Source: a bacterium
GTDB taxonomy: Bacteria; Electryoneota; B3-LCP
Assembly (NCBI GenBank): GCA_026394195.1
Contig: JAPKYS010000054.1
Span: 84,583 to 118,992 of the forward strand
Reading direction: 5' to 3'
Length of the DNA stretch: 34,410 nucleotides
The translations under genes were made by a program, and so were the position numbers. Positions 25,200 to 33,115 of the stretch are shown one piece after another (position 1 is the first letter of the stretch; every line of letters begins with the position of its first letter). The notes beneath the pieces are model-generated. The model was not told the origin of the DNA. It saw only the letters and a program-made list of their open reading frames with translations, and made no database searches.

Positions 25200-25352
25200 A
25201 TGCATCCTGAAAAAAATACCGAGAGTGAAGAAATTCTGGAGTTTCGTTTAGCCAGTGAAGAATGGACTGAGGACGATTTTTCTTACAACGAAGCCGTCAT
25301 GGATGAATCCATTGCCGACTTTCTGAAAGAAGCCGTCGTCGAACCACGTTAA
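25200..25352 (+). CDS. Small acidic protein, 50 residues, unknown function
   Basis: An ATG at 25200 opens a 50-codon frame ending at TAA (25350-25352). AAGGAG sits 7 nt before the start, one of the best ribosome binding sites in the window, which is the main reason to call it. The product carries 16 Asp/Glu against 4 Lys/Arg and has no signal peptide, membrane segment or Cys. Its middle (EFRLASEEWTEDDFSYNEAV) and its end (DESIADFLKEAVVEPR) have amphipathic-helix character. It stands alone on the plus strand, divergent from the TonB receptor operon and convergent with the 52-residue-repeat protein, with a long hairpin 120 nt downstream. I do not recognise a family. It could be a small cytosolic regulator or a peptide precursor; both are guesses. 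Confidence 0.6.
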   Translation: MHPEKNTESEEILEFRLASEEWTEDDFSYNEAVMDESIADFLKEAVVEPR

Positions 25353-25472
25353 TCTATCGGTAGACCTCTGCACTGAAATCGCTGCACCACATCGCGACCG
25401 TCGAACCCTGAGTTTGGAAGCGTCTGCTTCCACTTAATCTGAAAATCGACACCGAATTTATCCTATACCTTG

Positions 25473-25508
25473 CGGGTCTGCTGTTGGGTTCACCAAACAG
25501 CAGACCCG
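25473..25508. terminator. Hairpin between convergent genes (possible bidirectional terminator)
   Basis: CGGGTCTGCTGTT (25473-25485) and AACAGCAGACCCG (25496-25508) form a perfect 13-bp stem, extended inside the loop by two more GC pairs after one mismatch. It lies downstream of both the acidic small ORF (plus) and the repeat protein (minus, stop at 25550). Only a short TT follows on the plus strand and no T-run on the minus strand, so a role in termination is likely but not canonical. Confidence 0.5.
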
Positions 25509-25549
25509 TTCTCGCAACAGAGCTTCCGATAACACCTGCAGAATCAGTT

Positions 25550-27010
25550 TCAGCGGATCACAGTGAACGATCGTGTCGCAGTCATCCCTCCGGTGGCGAG
25601 TCTCACAAAATAAATTCCTGACGTCATCGCCGCGGCATCGAGCGCAACCTGATGTTCGCCTGCCGAATAGTTCCCCAAAGCCAGATGCTGCACCAGCCTC
25701 CCCATCACGTCGTAAACCCCTAAATCGACATCGGCAGCCTTGTCCAACACGAAAGAAAATCGCGCCGAGGAATTGAACGGGTTGGGAAAGGCCGGTGAAA
25801 GCTGCGGCGAAGCCGGAACTTTGCTGATGGATGGTTCAACTACACCGTCAGTCTCATCGAACCGTAACAGGCAGAGGTCGTATCCACCGAACCCCAGCGA
25901 ATTGGTATAGCCAAGTATCTGGTAAGAGTCGGTGGCTATCTCCTGAACTCCTAATGCACGTTCTGATCCGACACCACCGATAGTCTGTTCCCAGGTGCAT
26001 AACCCCAAACGGTCCAGCTTCAGCAGCCAGATGTTGGTGTTATTGCTGTTGGGCGGCGTCGTCCAGCCGCCAACGATGTACCCTCCATCAGCAGTTCTTT
26101 CCAGGGGGTAAGCGCCGTCCAAACCCACACCTCCATAAGTGTGGCTCCAGACAAAATACCCCATCGGATTCGTCTTTATGATCCAGACGTCACCGCCGCC
26201 GGCGCCGAAGGAGTGCGTTTCACCGACCAAGATAAATCCACCATCACTGGTCTGTTCGACACTGGCGCCATAATCCGCATCGCTGCCACCATAGGTCCGT
26301 GACCATGCCAGAGTCCCGTTAGCTTCGATGTGGCGCAGATTGACGTCTGCCGAACCATTACCCGTGGATTCCGTGTAACCCGCCAGGATATAGCTCCCAT
26401 CCGACAACTGCTTGACAGAATAGGCGTAATCGTCCTGAGCGCCGCCGTAGGCGCGCCACCATTGAATTAATCCCAATGAGTTGGTCTTAATCAGATATTG
26501 GTCAGACATCCCTGCGCCGTAGGAAGCGGTTCGTCCTGCCACGATATAACCGCCATCGGTAGTCGGCTGGACGCAACTCCCCAGATCATTCCCAGCGCCG
26601 CCGAAGGTATGGCACCATTGAATGAACCCGTTCGAATCGGTTTTAAGTAGCCAGAGATCACCCTGTCCGGCTCCGTAAGAATAGGTAGTGCCGGTGATGA
26701 TGTAGCCGCCATCCGGTGTCTGGGTAGCATAACGCCCCTCGTCGTCTGCACTGCCGCCGAAGTTGCGGCTCCAGACCTGGTCACCATCGGCATTCAATTT
26801 GACCAGCCAGACTTGTCTCAGACCGACACCGTAAGAAGCCGTGATGCCGCAGAGGATCATTCCTCCGTCGGAAGTTTTTTCCATGCTATAACCGAAATCA
26901 TCGTCCGCGCCGCCGATAGTGCGCATCCCGACAGAGTCCGGATCCTGCGCCAGAGCAACCGTGTACAGAGTCATAGCGAGCAAAGCTGCTGCGATACAAA
27001 TCCGCTTCAA
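25550..27010 (-). CDS. Secreted seven-repeat propeller-like protein with T9SS-type C-terminal domain
   Basis: This 486-residue protein has a signal peptide (about 1-21, ending VALAQ) and residues about 31-392 in seven repeats. Each contains a (T/N)(F/Y/I)GG...DD start, a TSDGGYI(I/L)xG core and a (D/N)xWL(L/I)K...W end. The GG pair recurs at 33, 85, 137, 189, 241, 293 and 345, an exact 52-residue period, which fits a seven-bladed beta-propeller. The C-terminus (about 405-486) is a T9SS sorting domain: FPNPFNSSARFSFVL, VDLGVYDVMGRLV, and SGIYFVRLATGG. The start is TTG at 27010, supported by AGGGGGG 6 nt upstream and the signal peptide right behind it. It should be exported by the T9SS and sit at the surface or be released. 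The binding partner is unknown. It stands outside the main operon but belongs to the same class of cargo. Confidence 0.85.
   Translation of the reverse strand: MKRICIAAALLAMTLYTVALAQDPDSVGMRTIGGADDDFGYSMEKTSDGGMILCGITASYGVGLRQVWLVKLNADGDQVWSRNFGGSADDEGRYATQTPDGGYIITGTTYSYGAGQGDLWLLKTDSNGFIQWCHTFGGAGNDLGSCVQPTTDGGYIVAGRTASYGAGMSDQYLIKTNSLGLIQWWRAYGGAQDDYAYSVKQLSDGSYILAGYTESTGNGSADVNLRHIEANGTLAWSRTYGGSDADYGASVEQTSDGGFILVGETHSFGAGGGDVWIIKTNPMGYFVWSHTYGGVGLDGAYPLERTADGGYIVGGWTTPPNSNNTNIWLLKLDRLGLCTWEQTIGGVGSERALGVQEIATDSYQILGYTNSLGFGGYDLCLLRFDETDGVVEPSISKVPASPQLSPAFPNPFNSSARFSFVLDKAADVDLGVYDVMGRLVQHLALGNYSAGEHQVALDAAAMTSGIYFVRLATGGMTATRSFTVIR
25835..26920 (-). repeat. Seven tandem protein repeats of exactly 52 residues (156 bp)
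   Basis: The coding repeats align without any insertion or deletion: the conserved Gly-Gly occurs every 52 residues seven times. The DNA copies have diverged, so the period is held by protein structure rather than by recent duplication. Confidence 0.85.
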
Positions 27011-27102
27011 TTTAGTCCCCCCTGGTTTTCGATTACCCGAGTTTGAACCGAAGTTCGTAGTTTTTGTTTTTGAGTTGTGTGGAGTTGCTCAGACAATAGC
27101 TC

Positions 27103-27303
27103 TTGGATGGTTCAATCTTGAGGGATTTAATCGTCTCCTGCACCGAGATCGATCTTGCTCGCACCGATGGCGTGCCATTCCGGCGCGATCCCTGCGTTCA
27201 GGCGCTTTTCAACTGGTGCGGATTTGATGAAGAACGAATTCGCATCCGCAAGCGCAACGAAATTCAGCTACTGGTAGAAAATTTTAGGAAGGGTTATGGG
27301 TAG
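27103..27303 (+). CDS. Doubtful short ORF or gene remnant in the 27011-27321 intergenic stretch
   Basis: A 66-codon frame opens at TTG 27103, right after an in-frame stop, and ends at TAG 27301-27303. The product has protein-like character: GVPFRRDPCVQALFNWCGF, then a strongly amphipathic, charged end (DEERIRIRKRNEIQLLVENF). There is no ribosome binding site and no ATG. It may be the surviving end of a decayed gene or chance. The rest of this 311-bp gap, which includes the leader of the repeat-protein gene, shows nothing else I can support. Confidence 0.2.
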   Translation: MDGSILRDLIVSCTEIDLARTDGVPFRRDPCVQALFNWCGFDEERIRIRKRNEIQLLVENFRKGYG

Positions 27304-27321
27304 TTTCGGTAATGCGAACTT

Positions 27322-28611
27322 TTAGGATTTGGAGTTCGTTCGCTGTTCCATCTGCCGGATCTTTAGCCAAATACCGATAATCAGCAGAAGAATGAGTATG
27401 GTGGAAATGAACCAACCGCTGGTGCGGAACCGAAATTCATCCAGCGCCTGGCGACCCATTTGCATGACTTTTTGTGTTATGTTGAGACCCGCTTTCACTG
27501 ACGCTTCGACTTTTTCCAGGTTGACGGTGTGGATGGCGTCTCTGGACTTCAGCAGCGCATCCTGTGAATCCTTCAAGAGGAACTTGGCTTCGTTGACCGC
27601 GACGCCTTTCTTCTCGGCTGCATCAATCAGAGATGCCGCTTCCGCCTGCTGTTCGCGCAGAGAATCAATCGCCGCCTTGATTAAAATGGCGGTTTTATAG
27701 CCATTATTTGCATCATCGGCAGAATGACATTTGCCGCAGAATCCCTCACCGGTGACACTCAGAAACTGGTCTTTGGGTCGTTCGATCCGGTGATTGCTGT
27801 GGCAAGCGACGCATTCAGGCAATTTAAGCGCATCGAACGCCGCTTTGTGCGGGCTGGATAGAAACAGCTCCGCCGTGCTGGCATGGCATTCGCGGCAAAC
27901 CTGAGCGACGATGTCCACTCCGGGGGGTACAGCGCCATGGTTGCCGTGACAATCATTGCAGGCAGGCGCACCCAGATCTTTTTTCACCAGCAATGCCTGC
28001 CCATGAACTCCGGCGGCGTAATCCTTATAAGTACTGTAATCACGGCCGTACTTTTTCATCAGCGCTTCATTACCGTGGCACTTGTCGCAGGTCTTGGGAA
28101 CGGAAACCGGCCAGACAGAAGATTGTGGATTTTTAGCCGGATAGATCGTGTGGACGCCGTGGCAGTTTATACAGGTGGCAACGTCCGTCCCACCCTTTTT
28201 GAGGGTCATCCCATGCTGGCTGCCCCAGTATTTTTCGTACTGATCGGTGGGGATGGACACCGAGTAATTGCGCATATAGCCCGGGTTGGAGTGGCAGCGG
28301 GCGCAGAATTCGGGGACTTTTGCGGTAGTCGGTTTGCCCAGGAATCCCTTCTTTGAACTCATGGCAATTTCTGCGTCCTCCGAGGTTGGATCCCCTCCGT
28401 GACAGTCGGCGCAGGAGAGGTTGCGGCTGGCGTGAATATCCCCTTTATCCATATCCAGAACGGGTTGAGCCAGCGCATCGCCTAACTCTTTGTGACAATC
28501 ACGGCAGGAATTCTGAGCAAGACATTCCTCGTATGGCGATAAAACCAGCAGGAGCGATACAACCAGCGCCGCCGGAATCAAACACAGCACGTGTCGCCGT
28601 TTAAAGGACAT
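27322..28611 (-). CDS. Membrane-anchored nine-heme cytochrome c of the bc-type complex
   Basis: This 429-residue protein has an N-terminal signal/anchor (about 8-32), nine CXXCH heme-binding motifs, a helical region with coiled-coil character (about 310-390), and a C-terminal membrane helix (about 399-417). The CXXCH motifs start at residues 36, 67, 103, 147, 175, 218, 239, 267 and 292 (SCRDCH, SCADCH, FCARCH, TCINCH, TCDKCH, ACNDCH, VCRECH, ECVACH, FCGKCH). Most of it should be periplasmic, held by the terminal helix. Its start overlaps the cytochrome b stop by 11 nt, so it is translationally coupled to the Rieske/cytochrome b pair. It occupies the place that cytochrome c1 or f has in classical complexes. 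It most likely passes electrons from the quinol-oxidising site to soluble or further multiheme carriers. The assignment as a multiheme cytochrome is certain; its direction of electron flow is inferred. Confidence 0.9.
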   Translation of the reverse strand: MSFKRRHVLCLIPAALVVSLLLVLSPYEECLAQNSCRDCHKELGDALAQPVLDMDKGDIHASRNLSCADCHGGDPTSEDAEIAMSSKKGFLGKPTTAKVPEFCARCHSNPGYMRNYSVSIPTDQYEKYWGSQHGMTLKKGGTDVATCINCHGVHTIYPAKNPQSSVWPVSVPKTCDKCHGNEALMKKYGRDYSTYKDYAAGVHGQALLVKKDLGAPACNDCHGNHGAVPPGVDIVAQVCRECHASTAELFLSSPHKAAFDALKLPECVACHSNHRIERPKDQFLSVTGEGFCGKCHSADDANNGYKTAILIKAAIDSLREQQAEAASLIDAAEKKGVAVNEAKFLLKDSQDALLKSRDAIHTVNLEKVEASVKAGLNITQKVMQMGRQALDEFRFRTSGWFISTILILLLIIGIWLKIRQMEQRTNSKS

Positions 28612-29689
28612 AGCCTGCCACCGTCATCGCTAAGATATAGAGCACAATCGCTACACCGATGATCCTGAGGAAGGGGTTGGAGCGATTTTCCGACCCGCGT
28701 TTATCGAAGAATGGAACCAGAGCCCAGAGAAGGGCGCCAAGTCCAAAACCCAGAATGCCCAGCAGCTCTCCTTCTATAAAGAAGAGCGTGGATGGCAGCA
28801 GCTTGAGGGTCTGGAACATGAACATGAAGTACCATTCGGGTTTAATACCCGCAGGCGCAGACGCAAACAGATCCGCTTTCTTGCCAAGTTCCCAGGGGAA
28901 GAATAACGCCAGCAGTGTCAGAATGATCAAGACAAACAGCCAGCCGATAAGGTCGCGTAGAACAAAATTGGGGAAGAAAGCCATACTACGCTGCTTTTCC
29001 TTGGGTAATTTTGAATAACTGATCGGTTCAGCCATCCCCTGATCCTGAACGAAGAGTAAGTGTATGGTCAGAAAGCCCAGGAAGGTCAGGGGGAGCAGGG
29101 CAACGTGAAAACCGAAGAATCGATTTAAAGTGGCGCCGGTTACGTCTTCACTTCCCCGTAAGAAGATCAGCAGCGGCTTCCCCACCACCGGTACGACACC
29201 GATGATGTCCGTCCCTACCTTGGTGGCAAAGAAGGCGAGTTCATTCCAGGGCAATAAATAACCTGAAAATCCAAATCCCAGGGTCAGTCCGAACAGAAGC
29301 ATGCCGGACAACCAGGTAAATTCACGAGGCTTGCGATAGGATTGCACGAAAAAGTTGGAGAACATGTGAATGAACGCCGCCAGCACCATCAAGTTGGCGG
29401 ACCAGGAATGCAGAGAACGGATCAACCAGCCGAATTTAACCTGCGTGATGATGAATTGAACGCTCTCAAAAGCGCTGTCCGCTCCGGGACGGTAATAGAG
29501 CAGCAGGAGAATTCCGGTGAGCACCTGAACCAAAAAGAGGAAGAGGGTAATCCCGCCGAAGTAATACCAGATGGTGTGATGGTGAATGGGGACAATTTTA
29601 TGCTTGGCCAAATCGAGGAACGGTCCAAAATCGTAGCGATCCTTGAACCACTTCTTCAGATCGAAGGAAGTTTTGGTATCCGCTGCCAT
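28601..29689 (-). CDS. Cytochrome b subunit (b6-type spacing, fused subunit IV-like half)
   Basis: This 362-residue protein has about eight membrane helices. The four heme b ligands are His94, His108, His195 and His210. The spacing of 14 in the first helix pair and 15 in the second matches the cytochrome b6 pattern rather than bc1 (14 and 14). Quinol-site residues are visible as PEWY (284-287), in the part corresponding to subunit IV of b6f, so b6 and subunit IV are fused in one chain. It oxidises quinol and moves electrons to the Rieske centre while contributing to proton motive force at the inner membrane. The ATG overlaps the Rieske stop by one base (TGATG) and the stop overlaps the nine-heme cytochrome start by 11 nt, so the three genes form one tightly coupled unit. 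The family call is firm. Confidence 0.93.
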   Translation of the reverse strand: MAADTKTSFDLKKWFKDRYDFGPFLDLAKHKIVPIHHHTIWYYFGGITLFLFLVQVLTGILLLLYYRPGADSAFESVQFIITQVKFGWLIRSLHSWSANLMVLAAFIHMFSNFFVQSYRKPREFTWLSGMLLFGLTLGFGFSGYLLPWNELAFFATKVGTDIIGVVPVVGKPLLIFLRGSEDVTGATLNRFFGFHVALLPLTFLGFLTIHLLFVQDQGMAEPISYSKLPKEKQRSMAFFPNFVLRDLIGWLFVLIILTLLALFFPWELGKKADLFASAPAGIKPEWYFMFMFQTLKLLPSTLFFIEGELLGILGFGLGALLWALVPFFDKRGSENRSNPFLRIIGVAIVLYILAMTVAGYVL

Positions 29690-30141
29690 CAGGATTTAGC
29701 CTCGGAAACGTAGACGTCGCCGTTTTGGACGTTCACCTGAAATGGAGTCAGCGGGCGCGGCGGAGGGCCAGAAATGTTTATGCCATTTATATCATAGCGG
29801 CCATTGTGGCAAGCGCACCAAATCACCCCCAAATCGGGACGGAATTGGACGGTGCAGCCCAGGTGTGTACAGGTCGCCAGGAACGCCTTGAAATTACCAT
29901 CAGCAGTGCGCAGCAAAATCCCGGGATTGCGGCCATATTGGAACATGACGGCGGTGTTCGGGACTAGGTCGTCTTCCTTGGCGACCTTTAAAGTCGTGGG
30001 TGTGGCTTCGGTAACTTTTGGTGGAATCAGGTAAGAAATCAGGGGATAAAGTACCGCACCAAGTGAAGCTATCCCGACGCCCCCCAGGAATATATTGATG
30101 AAATTTCTGCGATCAGGATCAAACTTTTTTTGATCTGACAA
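29689..30141 (-). CDS. Rieske 2Fe-2S protein of the bc-type complex
   Basis: This 150-residue protein opens with a twin-arginine-like signal anchor ([12 protein letters not shown]) and a membrane helix (about 13-39). The cluster-binding domain has box 1 CTHLGC (91-96) and box 2 CACHNG (109-114). Cys91, His93, Cys109 and His112 bind the 2Fe-2S centre, and Cys96 and Cys111 form the stabilising disulfide. The later GPPPRPL (125-131) is the usual Pro loop. The twin Arg suggests Tat export of the folded cluster domain. It is the first gene of the Rieske, cytochrome b, nine-heme cytochrome unit. It accepts the first electron from quinol and hands it to the multiheme partner. A hairpin terminator separates it from the upstream c554-like gene. 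The assignment is firm. Confidence 0.93.
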   Translation of the reverse strand: MSDQKKFDPDRRNFINIFLGGVGIASLGAVLYPLISYLIPPKVTEATPTTLKVAKEDDLVPNTAVMFQYGRNPGILLRTADGNFKAFLATCTHLGCTVQFRPDLGVIWCACHNGRYDINGINISGPPPRPLTPFQVNVQNGDVYVSEAKS

Positions 30142-30177
30142 GCTATTTCTCCCTGCGCTATCCAGTTTACTTGCTGC

Positions 30178-30215
30178 AAAACATCCCGAACGAATCGGAT
30201 CGGACGGGATGTTTT
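30178..30215 (-). terminator. Hairpin terminator after the tetraheme cytochrome
   Basis: AAAACATCCCG (30178-30188) and CGGGATGTTTT (30205-30215) form a perfect 11-bp stem with a 16-nt loop. It ends in T residues on either strand. It lies about 60 bp past the c554-like stop on the minus strand and 37 bp before the Rieske start, so it probably ends the c554-like transcript and sets the Rieske unit apart. Confidence 0.7.
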
Positions 30216-30273
30216 ACAGGATTCTCCGGGACGTTAAAACGGCTTAACCTCCCACTAATTGCTCTAAAGGATT

Positions 30274-30789
30274 CTATTGAGTCTTCTTGGGAGCATGATG
30301 CTCGATCATTTTATATGATTCGGCGAACTTGAAGGGTTTATCCTTATTGAAGGTCGGGCTCTTCTCATTGTGGCAGGTCAAACATGTCTTTTCATCAGGT
30401 GTCAGAAGTCCTGCTTCCTTGGCTTTGGCAGGATCCTGCATGACTGCCATCTTGCTGTAGGCGGAACCTGGGCCATGGCAGACTTCGCAGCCGACGTTGC
30501 CCAAAGCTTCAAATTTCGTGCTGTCAGCGCCGTATCCGGTCGGTTTGCCGTAACCGGTGACGTGGCAGGCCAGACAGGCGGGGTTCTTGTCTTCGCCCTT
30601 CACCTTTAAGACTTCCAGAGACTTGGCGTGTTTGGATTCAGACCAGATCTCGTAGATTTTTCCCTTTGCCTCGCCCTTGTGACAGATCTTGCACTTCGGC
30701 GCGCCGATGTAGTCATAACCGAAGGCGATAGTGGCGCTGGTGGTTACAAAGCATAACGCCAGCAACCCCAAGCAGATTTTCCTTACCAT
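30274..30789 (-). CDS. Tetraheme cytochrome c, c554-like
   Basis: This 171-residue protein has a signal peptide (about 1-24, ending near IAFGYD) and four CXXCH motifs starting at residues 33, 72, 101 and 136 (KCKICH, ACLACH, GCEVCH, TCLTCH). Additional His residues (54, 164 and 165) could serve as distal ligands. The layout, IWSESKHAKSLEVLK after the first heme and a GCEVCHGPGS third heme, matches the cytochrome c554 family, which shuttles electrons in the periplasm. AAGGAG lies 6 nt before the ATG at 30789. It has its own candidate promoter and terminator but stands directly before the bc-type unit, so it is a good candidate for the soluble partner of the nine-heme cytochrome. Known c554 proteins serve hydroxylamine oxidation, but no such enzyme is seen here and that role should not be assumed. 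Confidence 0.88.
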   Translation of the reverse strand: MVRKICLGLLALCFVTTSATIAFGYDYIGAPKCKICHKGEAKGKIYEIWSESKHAKSLEVLKVKGEDKNPACLACHVTGYGKPTGYGADSTKFEALGNVGCEVCHGPGSAYSKMAVMQDPAKAKEAGLLTPDEKTCLTCHNEKSPTFNKDKPFKFAESYKMIEHHAPKKTQ

Positions 30790-30830
30790 GACATTCTCCT
30801 TCTCGTGATCCTTTTACTTTCGTTGAACAT

Positions 30831-30857
30831 ATTATATAAGTTGTCCCCGTTTTCCAA
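30831..30857 (-). promoter_or_regulatory. Candidate promoter of the c554-like gene
   Basis: On the minus strand a perfect -10 TATAAT (30831-30836) lies 15 nt after TTGGAA (30852-30857), giving a leader of about 35 nt before the ATG at 30789. The spacing is two bases short of ideal; the -10 is excellent. Confidence 0.5.
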
Positions 30858-31128
30858 GAGAAATATTTAAAATCTAACACCTGAAAAGGATAAAATTCAC
30901 CATAAAATGTACAGATTTAACTTCAAATTAATAAATAAGATAGATGAAGACCAGTACAACATCAGCTCTTAAATTCAACAGGATCGGCTATTTCTTTAAC
31001 GATTAAGGAGTAATTTGGATCCTACCGGCAGGGTGGATTGACTTGGGATGGACAACTGAGGTAACGGGAAACCCCGTTAGAGAACTAATAGGAGGGTTGC
31101 GAGGTAACGCGAGGAGCCCACTATGGTG
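30858..31128. other. Intergenic stretch with inverted and direct repeats, no gene seen
   Basis: Between the c554-like promoter and the response regulator the first 150 bp or so are A/T-rich and hold no frame I can support. At 31058-31128 there is structure. TAACGGG and CCCGTTA form a 7-bp stem with a 4-nt loop (31062-31079). The 9-mer GAGGTAACG occurs directly repeated at 31058 and 31101. Around the second copy GGGTT...AGCCC and GCG...CGC can nest. It could be a 3' UTR structure of the response regulator gene, a small RNA or an operator pair. I recognise no RNA family. Confidence 0.3.
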
Positions 31129-31503
31129 TTACGCTAACATGGCTTTTATTTTGAATCGCACCGACGTATCCAGGTAGCTCATGTCGATCGGTTTGGTTAC
31201 GAAATCGGATGCGCCCAACTTGAGCGCTTCCTGTGCAATGGATATATCATGGAAGGCGGTAATCATGATGATCCCAATTCCCTGATCAAGCGCGCGTACC
31301 CGGCGCAGTATTTCGAGCCCATCCATAACAGGCATACGGATGTCCAGCAACATGAGGTGAGGCCGCGTTTCCTTCACCAGGCGAATAGCGTCTTCTCCGC
31401 TGGTGGCGTGAAACGTTTCATAGCCGCGCCCCTCCAGGTATTCCGCGATAAGATCGCAAATGTCTTCTTCATCATCCACTATGAGTATACGGCTGCGTAC
31501 CAT
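31129..31503 (-). CDS. Single-domain response regulator (CheY-like receiver)
   Basis: This protein of about 124 residues is nothing but a receiver domain. From the chosen start the acidic pair is Asp10-Asp11 (LIVDDEED), the phospho-acceptor Asp54 (LMLLDIRMP), the switch Thr82 (IMITAF), and the conserved Lys104 (FVTKPID). The ATG at 31503 is preferred, with GGGG 6 nt upstream; ATGs at 31506 and 31515 are possible. Two-component signalling delivers a phosphate to Asp54, and the output must come through a protein partner, since no DNA-binding or enzymatic domain follows. No kinase gene lies in the window, so it is an orphan here. The neighbouring genes (a UMF1-type transporter upstream and cytochromes downstream) give no clear pathway. 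The family call is firm. Confidence 0.92.
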   Translation of the reverse strand: MVRSRILIVDDEEDICDLIAEYLEGRGYETFHATSGEDAIRLVKETRPHLMLLDIRMPVMDGLEILRRVRALDQGIGIIMITAFHDISIAQEALKLGASDFVTKPIDMSYLDTSVRFKIKAMLA

Positions 31504-31588
31504 CATACACCCCATCAGTATGGTCGGAGCGCCGGCAAAGCGCTCGAATAGATTGATCTCTGGATTTTAGAATCCCCAATCTGAGCTT

Positions 31589-31617
31589 AATATACATCGA
31601 AGGGCGCATTTTGTCAA
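31589..31617 (-). promoter_or_regulatory. Candidate sigma70-type promoter of the response regulator
   Basis: On the minus strand a perfect TTGACA (31612-31617) is followed after exactly 17 nt by TATATT (31589-31594). The predicted start near 31582 leaves a leader of about 79 nt before 31503. This is the closest match to the housekeeping consensus in the window. Confidence 0.7.
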
Positions 31618-31651
31618 CTCAAGCTTAAGGTTATTTGAAGGCAGGAGTGAT

Positions 31652-32983
31652 TCAGCCCTGCGATGAGGCCGCTTTTATCCCTTCTGCCTCGTTAACCTTG
31701 AACAGAATCAGGATGCCGATGATGAAAAAGACCACCATGGCGATCACCGCCAGCCTGATGCTGCGCGTGGCGATGTTGACCACTGCGAAGGAGAGCGGTC
31801 CCAAAGTGGATGCCAATCGTCCGGCGATGCCGAAAAATCCGAAGAACTCCCCCGATCTCTCCGGCGGTGTGAATGAGGCAAAAAGCGAGCGAGCCGCCGC
31901 TTGACTTCCCCCCAACACCAGACCAACCAAAATGGCGACCAGACGAAATTCTGTGATCGGATCGAAGAACAAACCCAGGCGGTACACCCATAGCAACGCG
32001 ATGATCCAGACGAAGAGCGATATCGACAACGCCCGCTTGTTGCCCAGACGATCCACCAAAACTCCGAACAGCACGGCTCCGGGGAAGGCAGTGAACTGCA
32101 CGATTAGAAAGAGCACGATTAGCTGAGCAGTATCCATATGCAGTTCCTGATCACCGAAAATAGAAGCAGAGCTGATTGTGGTTTCGATGCCGTTGGTAAA
32201 AAAGAGATAGGCGAGCAGGAAAATCCAGAGTTGCTTGAAGCGGCGCATCTGTTTGAACGTGACCAGAAAGTTACGCAGGACATGCCTGGGATTGGATTTT
32301 TGGATCGAATCTGTCCGAGCCGGTCTCTCCCTTACACCGATAAAGGTCGGCAGGGAAAAGATCCACCACCAGAACGCCACCGAAATGATCACGTGGGGAA
32401 CGCCGAATGTGCCCGGCGCAAATCCCAGAACTCGCGGGTTCTGCAGCATCAGCAGATTGAGCAGCAGGCAGAGCCCGCCACCGATGTATCCTATAGCCCA
32501 GGAAATTCCAGAAATCAAGCCGATATTTTGTGGCTTGCTGATCTGGGGCAGGAAGGCGTTGTACAGGTTGGTCGCTAAGAAGAACGCTGCCAGAGCCAGC
32601 GCATAGAGCAGTCCGGCTGGAATGACGTCACCAGCTCCCATGGGCGCTAGCAGCAGAGTCGCAACTCCTCCGATAACGGTCAAAATAATCAGCAGACGCT
32701 TCTTGGTCCCCGTCAGATCGGCGTAGATGCCGATGAAGGGGCTGAAAATCACCGTGAGGATCGTCCCCGCCAGCACAGAAAACTGAAACAACGACGCACC
32801 CGGGACGTTGATCAGCCGACCGAAGAAATGAAAATCCGTACCCGCTTCACCGCCGGCGATCACCCCAGCGTAGTACTTGTTGAAAATCACCGCCATGATG
32901 GAGGTCGCAAAAGCGGAATTGGCGAAGTCATAGGACATCCAGGCCCAGGCTTCACCGCCGAATTCACGCAGCCGTCGTATCAT
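31652..32983 (-). CDS. MFS transporter of the UMF1 family
   Basis: This protein of about 443 residues has twelve predicted membrane helices. The N-terminus EAWAWMSYDFANSAFATSIM is the hallmark of the UMF1/Atg22-like group, and the loop between helices 2 and 3 carries the MFS motif A (GIYADLTGTKKRLL). The second half contains a related loop, FGVLVDRLGNKRAL. Bacterial members are inner-membrane permeases with unproven substrates; yeast Atg22 exports amino acids from the vacuole. The ATG at 32983 is preferred over a GTG three codons upstream (32992). The response regulator downstream has its own promoter, so the transporter is probably monocistronic. A minus-strand TATAAT at 33034-33039 may be its -10, but no fitting -35 is visible. 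Confidence 0.88.
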   Translation of the reverse strand: MIRRLREFGGEAWAWMSYDFANSAFATSIMAVIFNKYYAGVIAGGEAGTDFHFFGRLINVPGASLFQFSVLAGTILTVIFSPFIGIYADLTGTKKRLLIILTVIGGVATLLLAPMGAGDVIPAGLLYALALAAFFLATNLYNAFLPQISKPQNIGLISGISWAIGYIGGGLCLLLNLLMLQNPRVLGFAPGTFGVPHVIISVAFWWWIFSLPTFIGVRERPARTDSIQKSNPRHVLRNFLVTFKQMRRFKQLWIFLLAYLFFTNGIETTISSASIFGDQELHMDTAQLIVLFLIVQFTAFPGAVLFGVLVDRLGNKRALSISLFVWIIALLWVYRLGLFFDPITEFRLVAILVGLVLGGSQAAARSLFASFTPPERSGEFFGFFGIAGRLASTLGPLSFAVVNIATRSIRLAVIAMVVFFIIGILILFKVNEAEGIKAASSQG

Positions 32984-33115
32984 CTTCAGCACTCGATTGG
33001 TTACCAGACCGGATAATGGTGTGTCGAATCATAATTATAATGAAAAAGCTTTGCTGAATCGAAAACAAAATCGCCCTTTTTTCATGGCGCGCGTTGGTTT
33101 CCTGCCGGGTTCTAC

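Noticed and set aside
27322..30141. Alternative complex III (Act) respiratory complex
   Set aside because: Act has no Rieske protein or cytochrome b; both are present here with all ligands.
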